64,000 bases of DNA, taken from assembly GCF_030272615.1 (NCBI RefSeq), contig NW_026729330.1:32807-96806 (forward strand), written 5' to 3'. Positions 56,328-64,000 of the stretch are shown piece after piece. Source of the DNA: Cryptomeria japonica (taxonomy: Eukaryota; Streptophyta; Pinopsida; Cupressales; Cupressaceae). The notes beneath the pieces are model-generated. The model was not told the origin of the DNA. It saw nothing but the letters and a program-made list of their open reading frames with translations, and ran no database searches. Made by a program: the position numbers and the translations under genes. The stretch's first letter is position 1, and every line of letters starts with the position of its first letter.

Positions 56328-59300
56328 TAGTGCAGGAGCACCACATTGTAGAAGCACAATCAGGATGTCCAAGGTCACTATCTAATTATATTTGGGTCAT
56401 TTATGACTTGTAAATAATATATGTATGTATTTGTGTTCTTTTTTATCCAATGGAGTCATAATGTAAGGCTACTTGAGCCATTTGTGGAAAAGTTGCATAG
56501 TTGTCCATTTAGGACCTAGTGGGGTCAAAGAGTCAAAATAATGTAAACATGCCATGAAAGGGCATAAATGCTTGTAAAGGGTCATTTAAGGGTTATTTTA
56601 TATGTTTATAAGGTTTTTTTCAAGTTTTGGGGTCATTTGTGAAAATGTCACAAAAAGTTGTCAAAAAGATGAAAAGTGGCAAAAATGCAATAATGCAAAA
56701 TTGCATTAAAAGTTGTAAATGGGAAGTTGAAAGGTCTTGGAAATAGTTATAAGGTCCAAAATAACCAAGAGTCTATAAAAAGGCATTGTATGGTCATTCC
56801 AAAAAAATAAAGGGAAGAAAGAACATTTTGATACATTTTGGTGCATTCTACTATTGCTATTTAGATTGGCTTTCCAGTTTTTATGTTGGTTCCAGGCATT
56901 GTAAAACCATGTATGGCCTAGAAAAATTTGTATATGTATAATAGATAGTTAGATACGTGAATTAACTTGCTTTTCCTTTTGGTTTGGAGTGATTATTTTT
57001 AGAAATGAGGAAATTATGGAATTTTTGGTGAAAGTTGTTAATTGCAGATTTGATATTTCCTGAGAATAGTCATGTTGCAGCGTATGGTATGAAATCATAT
57101 GAGATGATTAGACCTCTAAATAGATTTATTGGAAATATATGTGAATCCTCTTTCTTTTCCCTTTTGTCTGAGTTGTATTTGTTTATATTTGTGGAAGTTA
57201 TGAAGATTTTAATGAAAACTGGTTTTAAACCATCTTCAATGGAGTTGCAGGAAATGGTTTATCTTTATATAATGATTAAACCATTGGAAAATTTAATGGA
57301 TTGCATATTATGAAATTACATCCATAAAGGGTTCATGTGAAATTGGTTTGGAATTATCATGGTTTGTTGTTTGAAAGATATTTGATGCCCTAGGCCGACT
57401 GGGCATGCACATGATTTGTTTGGGACAACAGAAATGGGTCTCCATGAAGCGGCCATAACTTTTAATCTAACTGTTGGATGTGGCTAATCTTTGGATATGT
57501 TATTTTTAATCCCGTTATTCAAGGTCTGACTGAAGGGTTTGAGGTTTTTAAATCTGGTTAGAAATTTATAGACCTTTGTGTACAGGTCTATCCAAAGGTA
57601 TAGCAAGTTGTCAAGTTTGATACCTAGATTAAGTTTATGTTTTCTTGATTGATAGATTGTTGAAGAATGATGAAATATGCCTCTAATGAATTTTTACCAT
57701 TATTAAAATATGGATGGATCAACATGATCCTAGAGTTGTGATTGGTTTTCTTTGATGCTCTGCATCAAATTGGTATTAGAGCTCAGCAAAAGGTTTGGGC
57801 TGAAAAAGTGATTGGTATTTTGGTTTGCTAATGGTTGTGGTTGCAGATGTATATCGACTAGCTGCAAGTAGGAAAATATGAAGGTCTATCATGGGGCCAT
57901 AGGAGATGGTCCAAGGGGCCTAAGAAGAAGGTTCAGTGGGTTGCCAAAAGACCTAGGGAGAGAGGCAAGGAAAGGACACCTGGGTGAGGCAAAGTAGCTG
58001 GTGAGTTTAGTGCAACATTGAGGGTGGATTTATGTTTGGAGCAACATCTTGAGGAGCAGCCAGTATGAACTCCATTGATGGGAGTTTTGATTGAAGTAGA
58101 AGACAAAAAAAAGCAGCAAACGCATCAAGAGAATCCAAAGAGACAAAGAGAAACAAAGAGGCAACGTTGAAATAAAAAAAATGATGAACATTTTCTGGTT
58201 TAATTCTTCTTGCAGGTTCTATCCCTCATTTCCAAGAGACTTCGAAACTTTTGAAGGTTGGTAGTATGGTGCAGGAGCACCCCATTGTAGAATCACAATC
58301 AAGATGTCCAAGGTCACTATTTGATTATAATTGGGTCATTTATGACTTGTAAAGAATATATGTATGTATTTGAGTTCATTTTTATGCAATGGAGTCATAA
58401 TGTAAGGCTACTTGAGCCATTTGTGTAAAAGTTGCACAGTTGTCCATTTAGGACCTAGTGGGGTCAAAGAGTCAAAATAATGTAAACATGCCATGAAAGG
58501 GCATAAATGCTTGTAAAAGGTCATTTAAGGGTTATTTGATATGTTTATAAGGTTTTTGTCAAGTTATTTGATGTGTTTAAATGGGAAGTTGAAAGGTCTT
58601 GGAGGTAGTTATAAGGTCTAAACTGATCAAGATTCTATAAAAAGGAATTGTATGGTCATTCCAAAAAAATAAAGGGAAGAAAGAACATTTTGATACATTT
58701 TGGTGCATTCTACTATTGCTATTTTGATTGGCTTTCCAGTTTTTATGTTGGTTCCAGGCCTTGTACAACCATGTATGGCCTGGAAACCTTTGTATATGTA
58801 TAATGGATAGTTAGATATGTGAATTAAACTTCTTTTTCTTTTGGTTTTGAGTGATTATGTTTAGAAATGAAGAAGTTATGGAATTGTTGGTGAAAGTTGT
58901 TAATTGTAGATTTGATATTTCCTGAGAACAGTCATGTTGCAGTGTATGGTATGAACTCATATGAGATTATTAAGACCTCTAAATAGATTTATTGGAAACA
59001 TATGTGAATCCTCATTCTTTTTTGTTTGGTCTGAGTCATGTTTGTTTATATTTGTGGAAGTTATGAAGATTTTAATGAAAACTAGTTTTAAACCATCTTC
59101 AATGGAGTTGCAGGCAATGGTTTGACTTTATATAATGATTAAACCACTGTAAAATTTAATGGATTCCATATTATGAAAGTAAATCCATAAAGAATTCATG
59201 TGAAATTGGTTTTGGATCACTTTTGTTTGTTGTTTGAAAGATATTTGATGCCCTAGGTGGATTGGGCATGCACATGGTTCGTTTGGGACAACAGAAATGG

Positions 59301-59630
59301 GTCTGAATGCAATGGCCATAACTTTTAATCTAACCATTGGATGTGGCTAATGTTTGGATATGTGGTTTGTAATCTCGTTATTCAAGTTTGGAATGAAGGG
59401 ATTGAGGTATTTAAATCTGGTTAGAAAGTTATAGACCTTTGTGTACAGGTCTATCCAAAGGGACATCAAGTTGGCAAGTTTGATACCTAGATTAAGTTTA
59501 TGTTTTCTTGATTGTTTGATTGTTGAAGAATGATGAAATATGCCTATAATGAATTGTTATCATTATTAAAGTATGGATGGATCAACATGGTCCTAGAGTT
59601 GTGATTGGTTTTCTTTGATGCTTTGCATCA
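56328..59630 (+). mobile_element. Non-autonomous LTR retrotransposon with large LTRs (TSD GGTAC)
   Basis: LTRs 56328-57767 and 58267-59630 start T(A/G)GTGCAGGAGCACC and end TTTGATGCT(C/T)TGCATCA. A primer-binding site TGGTATTAGAGC is at 57771-57782. The interior is only about 500 bases with no gag or pol. A 5-bp duplication GGTAC brackets the element. The right LTR lacks about 80 bases found in the left (56635-56715). It contains no open frame of note. It must have been mobilised by enzymes from another element. It interrupts G2 between the acidic linker and the RT. Confidence 0.92.
57771..57782 (+). other. Primer-binding site of the non-autonomous element
   Basis: TGGTATTAGAGC, three bases after the left LTR end. 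One mismatch to the Met-tRNA complement, identical to the site of copia C2. Confidence 0.85.
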
Positions 59631-59635
59631 GGTAC
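59631..59635. other. Right target-site duplication GGTAC
   Basis: Follows the right LTR end ...TTTGCATCA and matches 56323-56327 exactly. Confidence 0.9.
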
Positions 59636-60700
59636 CCTCATCAGAATGACATCAGACAAGAAGCTCTTGATCGTCCTCGATTAAGTCCAAGTCAGTCGAA
59701 TGTGATTCTAATTCTAGTGAGCTAGTTCCTAACATTTTCCTTGCATATGTGTGAACTATATCGACTCCTACATCTTCTTCAAAGCAATTTTCTTCAACTA
59801 ATTCCTCAGAGTGGTAGGAATCCAATTCCCATTCATCAGAATCTGTCTCACTTGCAGCTTGCAATCTACAAATTTGTTCATATAGCTTTTGATTTGTTTA
59901 TTCATCTTTTCTTGCTATATCTTTTCTTGTTTCATATTCAACCTCTTCTGGACTAAGATTGAGTTATGTCAACCTTGCTATGAGCTCTCCTTGATTAGTA
60001 CCAGGTTCGTGCTTGTTTTGATTGATATTTAAGGCTGCTTGGGAGGTGTTTTTAGTTTGTCTTTCCTATTGATTTGAAGCTTGCTTCTTTTCCCATTTCA
60101 TCTTTTCTTGTTCTTGTTTCTTAGTTGATGTTTCTTCTCTTTCAATTGCCACTTGTTCTTGTTTATTTTCATATTCCTCTTGTTGTTGGCTAAAATATGT
60201 GTCTTCTGGTAGAGTAACTTATCCATACCCTAAGCCTGCTTTGTCTATAGCCTGTTGAGTATGAGGTTGGATAGGTTTTGATATACCTTCTTTTATTTTC
60301 CCTATAGGACCTGTTCCAGTGTATCCCATTTTTCTGAGACGGTTAAATCCTTTTCCATACTTTTCTGTAGGTATGCGAACATTGTTAATCTTTTGTTGGA
60401 CTTCTTCATCCTTGTATAGCCACTGTAGTACATCTTTGTCTTATGTTTCCTCTGATAAGGTTCTAGGACTAACAAATGCTCCATCAAATATTAGAAGATA
60501 TTTCACAATTGGTTGTTGTTTTGAGTTTGATGGTTTTCCAAAGGATTTAGGAGAAAGTAATAATTGTGATATTGAATATTCTCCATTCCCTCAATCTCTT
60601 AGCTGCATTTGTTTTTTCATACTTGACAAAATTGAGGTAAATGATTTTTCTTTAGATTGTGTGCTTGAAGATTATGCCTCCCTATTATGAGGAACAATGA
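59636..60700 (-). pseudogene. G2 protease-RT linker with G-patch domain
   Basis: On the minus strand, 60360-60232 reads GKGFNRLRKMGYTGTGPIGK, then EGISKPIQPHTQQAIDKAGL and GYG. This is the glycine pattern of a G-patch (G..f..l.kmGy..G..iGk...Gi..P......gaGlGy), an RNA-binding or helicase-activating module of about 45 residues. It ends at a stop. Below it a Lys/Gln/Glu-rich stretch leads to an acidic segment (59864-59652, DSDEWELDSYHSEELVEE), where the GGTAC insertion cuts. Above it, IVPHNREA and a Ser/Lys-rich part link to the protease. G-patches next to protease occur in some retroelements. Here the surrounding frame carries stops. Confidence 0.78.
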
Positions 60701-60794
60701 TTTCTTGACCTAGTTTGAGATTACTACAATACTGAAATGGATTTGAATTTGTTGAGATCGTGATTTCTTGCCCATTGTAGGGAAACTTTAGGCA

Positions 60795-61520
60795 CTAATG
60801 ATATGTTGATGGAGCATCTTGTATGTCATGTATCCAGGGTCTTCCCAAGAGTATGTTGTATGATAAGTCCAAGTCTAGAACTTGGCATGTTGTATCTTTC
60901 TGTAAAGGTCCCACTTTGATGGGTAACATCACAATTCCTTTAGATGAACACTCTTCTTCATCATAGGCTTTAATGGTGATATTTTTTGGGGGATCAACTG
61001 CATCTTCTAAATAACCTAGAGCACGGACAAGACTCAATGAGAAAATATTTAAGCCAACTCCCTCATCTATTAGGATACGTTTAACTCGTGTCTTATGAAT
61101 GATGACTTCAATATGCAAGGGAGCATTATGAGGATGTTGCAAGGACATGTTGCCTTCTTCAATGAATGATAAGCAGTGAGGGGTTATGAGGTGTCCCACC
61201 ATGGTTTGGAATTGATCTATATCCAGATCTTTGGACACTGTTGTATCTGCTAATTGTCTTTCAAGAATTTCTTTGAGTGCAGGTGAAAGCTTTAAAAGTT
61301 ATAAGATAGATATTTGTGCGAGAATTTTCTGCAATTCTTCCACTAGATTATATTGTTTAGCAGTGGATGACATGTTAGTGGTAGGACCCAGCAAAACAAC
61401 TTTATCTTTGCTTCTTGTGATAGCATGAGTAGGTTCTTGATTTTTCTTTTCTTTAAGTACAATCAAATTTACCACATTATCATATGTATGAGCGTAGTTT
61501 ACCTTCACTTTACCCTTACC
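60795..61520 (-). pseudogene. G2 aspartic protease region
   Basis: Minus strand 61238-60795 has IEVIIHKTRVKRILIDEGVG, then LNIFSLSLVRALGY, and near the end LDLSYNILLGRPWIHDI. This is the retropepsin-like fold of plant gypsy elements (ILIDxG...N, ...YNaILGRPWl). The usual Ser/Gly-Ala after Asp is Glu-Gly-Val, a form also seen in functional-looking plant copies (IDEGAs). Upstream (61508-61299) is TRSKDKVVLLGPT, a typical pre-protease phrase. A stop separates the two. Confidence 0.8.
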
Positions 61521-62193
61521 AGTATTTGTTGTTGATGATTAACCCTTCTCATAGTTTGGAAGTGGAGTTTTAGAAGTCGTATGAGATTCATTTTTCATAT
61601 GTCCATCCACAGTTATTACTCCATTATCAATCAAATATTGGATGACATGTTTCAACCGCTAACAATTATCTATGTGATGTCCCTTGTTTCGATGGAAATC
61701 ACAATAATGGTTATCATTGCACCAAGGGGGTTTTACCTGAGGTTCGTAGTTCCTTCCTTCAAGAAAAGTAATAAATTTGTTTTCGAGAAGTGTCTTTAAT
61801 GCTGACCCAAGGGGTTCACCAATGTTTGTAAATCGCCTTCAAAAGAAATTTTTGATAGTTTCTTTTTGGTGATTGTTGTTTTACTGAGCCACTGTTGAGT
61901 GATTGGATAAATTAAAAACTGGTTGTTTTGGTTTCACTTTGTTGTTTTCCACTATTCCATTGTTGATGACATTACGATTTCTATTCCAAAACTTTGGATT
62001 ATAATTGATGTTGTTGTTAGTGTTGTTAGGAGGGTGAGCTCCTTCTTTGTATATTTTCAACTCACCCTTCTTTATCATGACTTCCTCCATTCTGATTCAA
62101 TTATCAATAGTCTTTCCAAAACTTTGATGTCCTTGCAATTTTAGATGATAACTCATTTGATCATTTATGTTGTCGATGAATATGTCCATTTTT
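61521..62193 (-). pseudogene. G2 gag C-terminal part, truncated by copia C5
   Basis: Minus strand from 62193: FIDNINDQMSYHLKLQGHQS, then IRMEEVMIKKGELKIYKEG, Asn-rich spacer, then YCDFHRNKGHHIDNC (finger, about 61700-61655) and LKHVIQYLIDNGVITVDGH. These are end-of-gag phrases of the same gypsy group as G1, which has CQFHRQPGHDTKKC and GKIQDLIDN. Several stops. The N-terminal gag lies beyond the copia C5 insertion and outside the window. Confidence 0.78.
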
Positions 62194-63254
62194 TGTTGGT
62201 GTGTTGCATTGGTTTTGTCATTGATGTCAACACTTGTCAACACTTGAGAACACTTGGAGATCTTTGGTTATGTTCACTTACATGTTGAGTGACTTATGCA
62301 CAATCACTGGTATCTGGTTCACCGACAGGTCATATTGTTCACTGACACTGAGGATGATCTGTTATCATTTGGAGATTACTTGGTTATGTTGAATATGTTG
62401 TTTGGACACTTGGTTTTGGTGATTTGATCATTGGTACAATCAAGTTTGCATATTTGTTGTTACCGGCAAATAGGTCTAGGTTATGGACCGACAAGCATTA
62501 TCTATTCCAGATCAGCATGACACACTATGGAGATGATTTGTTATTGTTGTAAATGCATTGAGCCAACATCATGCATCGCATATTGATTCATTTGTAATTG
62601 ATTTAATTGTAATATCTTAGTGAGCCGACCTACACAATTGGTCTTAGGTTTTGGTATATATGTAAGATCTTATTTATGAGATTATGTAGAAGAGGTGTGA
62701 AAAGGATTGGAATAAGGTATATGCGAATATAAGCAGAGCCATACATGCAAACATCATTTGAAGATTAAAGGAGGCTTTTTGAGAAGGAAAATCAGAGCTT
62801 AACCGGTACTGAATCTAGCATATGAAGATGTTATTTTGAGCAGTACATTATCATTGGATTTAACCATCCAATTGTAGTTAGTATGATTCCCATTTTGTGA
62901 TTGAATAGTGAGCTCTAGGCAGTTGGCCTTTCTGCATGTACAGACCCCATTTGTACACACATACTATTTGTAGTAGTATCATCTAATTGTGGGTATGGTT
63001 TCCCACCATGGTTTTTCCCCTTACAAGGTTTCCACGTACAAATAACTCTGTTATATGTTGTGTATGTTATTTGTCTTTCTATTTCATGCATTAAACTTAA
63101 CTAATACTATTATTATCTGCTAAACTGTCTACCAGCATTAAAGTTTGGTTTATCGGTATTATGCACTAAGTGTGGTTAAGTTATATTTGGTTGAGATTAA
63201 TTTACAACTGATTAACCACCCCCCCCCCCTCTCAGTTGCCTTTGGGACCTAACA
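62194..63254 (+). mobile_element. 5' LTR of copia element C5
   Basis: Starts TGTTGGTGTGTTGCATTGG exactly where the G2 gag frame is lost and ends GGGACCTAACA three bases before the primer-binding site. U5 carries GGTTTTTCCCCTTACAAGG and GTTTCCACGTA, then a C-run (63219-63229) and CTCTCAG. Length 1061 bases. The element continues beyond the right edge. Confidence 0.8.
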
Positions 63255-63256
63255 AT

Positions 63257-63268
63257 TGGTATCAAAGC
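63257..63268 (+). other. Primer-binding site of copia C5
   Basis: TGGTATCAAAGC, one mismatch to the Met-tRNA complement, immediately after the LTR. Confidence 0.85.
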
Positions 63269-63319
63269 TAAGTTCTCTTTTTGTAGAAGTTTAACAACTT
63301 GAGGAGATCCTATTTCTAG

Positions 63320-64000
63320 TAACTATTTCCGGAAGGACAGCCGAAAGCTTGATGGAACCAACTATGGTATATGGAAGATCAGAATGGAGACACATTTGAA
63401 TTGCATTGGAAAGGACATATGGGATGTTACAAAGAATGGCTATATTGATCCTACTCAAAGTCAACCTAATCCACCAACCTTGGCTAACAATGAGGAGAAT
63501 GATTGCAAAGAAAGAGAACCACTTTTGAGCACATTGTCAGATCAACAAATCATGGGATTATCAGACCAATCTACTGCTAAAGCTATTTGGGATAAATTGG
63601 AGACATTGAATGAAGGTGATACCACAATCAAAATTGCAAAAATGGAATGCTTCCGAGTCAGGTATGAAAATCTAAAAATGGAAGAAGATGAAAGGATTTC
63701 TGCTTTTATGGAAAGAGTTAATGAAATTGTTTTGGGTATACAATGTTGTGCATGAGCCTTAAGTGAAGATGAAATTGTTTCTAAAGTTTTAAGAGCTTTG
63801 CCACCGGTATATAAAATGAAAGTAACTGCTATTAATGAATTGAGAACAATGCCTAATACGTCAGTATCTAGAGATACTTTGGTTGGAAAACTTTCAACTT
63901 TTGAACTTCAGGAATTTGGTCTTATTGCTTCAATTAAGACGGATTTGGCTTTCAAAGCTTCATCATCTATAGCATCATCATCATCATCTGAAAAATCTAA
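63320..64000 (+). pseudogene. Copia gag (element C5), one nonsense codon, runs off the edge
   Basis: The frame reads LDGTNYGIWKIRMETHLNCI, then STAKAIWDKLETLNEGDTTI, YENLKMEEDERISAFMERVN, a TGA at 63753-63755, then in the same frame ALSEDEIVSKVLRALPPVYK and AINELRTMPNTSVSRDTLVG. This is the UBN2 gag order. An in-frame ATG at 63384 lies inside the domain, and the true start is probably upstream near 63320 but no ATG is left there. The Ser-rich end (SSSIASSSSSEKS) is the usual linker to the zinc knuckle, which lies outside the window. Apart from the stop it is well preserved, so C5 is among the youngest insertions here. Confidence 0.88.

Noticed and set aside
63257-63268. tRNA-like matches at the TGGTATCARAGC sites (also 5888, 33458, 39361, 57771)
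   Set aside because: These are 12-base primer-binding sites next to LTR ends, not tRNA genes. No cloverleaf was found.
1-64000. CRISPR arrays, operons, bacterial promoters
   Set aside because: The tandem repeats lack repeat-spacer structure, and gene structure (introns, TATA boxes, signal peptides) is eukaryotic.

Overview
This window looks like nuclear DNA of a gymnosperm, most probably a conifer. It is AT-rich, gene-poor and full of nested, decaying LTR retrotransposons. It also carries a Penelope-like retroelement with a GIY-YIG endonuclease domain, a class reported in plants mainly from conifers. No bacterial, organellar, rRNA, tRNA or CRISPR feature is visible. The lineage call is inference: it rests on element content, not on a marker gene.

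The host genes are four two-exon phytocyanin (blue copper protein) genes. One is on the minus strand (8886-9466) and three on the plus strand (15791-16318, 25569-26165, 44148-44798). All four share one phase-1 intron immediately before the conserved VFNY motif, each with its own TATA box. The first has Gln at the axial copper position (stellacyanin-like); the others have Met. The third and fourth are segmental duplicates over about 1.4 kb including promoter and 3' flank. They are separated by about 17 kb of transposons. The third has a Trp-to-TAG nonsense mutation just before the C-terminal copper ligands.

Region by region: 1-4688 is a minus-strand Ty3/gypsy element (LTR, leader with repeated segments, gag, start of protease) inserted in a minus-strand Ty1/copia gag (4689-5826), followed by LTR-like sequence and a 75-bp tandem array. 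8.9-26.6 kb holds three phytocyanin genes among AT-rich spacers, two LINE RNase H fossils, an old LTR element (18881-21225) and a small LTR-flanked unit that carries a piece of a cytosolic HSP90 gene (22894-24757). 26.6-35 kb is a copia mosaic on the minus strand in which a Penelope-like element (about 29690-32130) is joined, in the same reading frame, to copia gag-protease. 35-43 kb holds a gypsy 3' end, a decayed gypsy gag-pol and a copia gag-protease fossil. 43.8-45.3 kb is the fourth phytocyanin duplicon. 47.6-62.2 kb is a long minus-strand gypsy element with a G-patch and two RNase H domains (Tat-like). It is interrupted by a same-family LTR, by a non-autonomous LTR element with a perfect 5-bp target duplication, and by a plus-strand copia element that runs off the right edge. 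Its 3' LTR sits tail to tail with an inverted copy, making a palindrome of about 2.1 kb.

The most unusual items are the copia-Penelope reading frame with a possible hammerhead-like remnant, the HSP90 capture, the LTR palindrome, and the one-step nonsense phytocyanin duplicate. Nearly all transposon reading frames carry stops or frameshifts, so they are annotated as pseudogenes. Coordinates of LTR ends are exact only where a PBS, PPT or target duplication fixes them.
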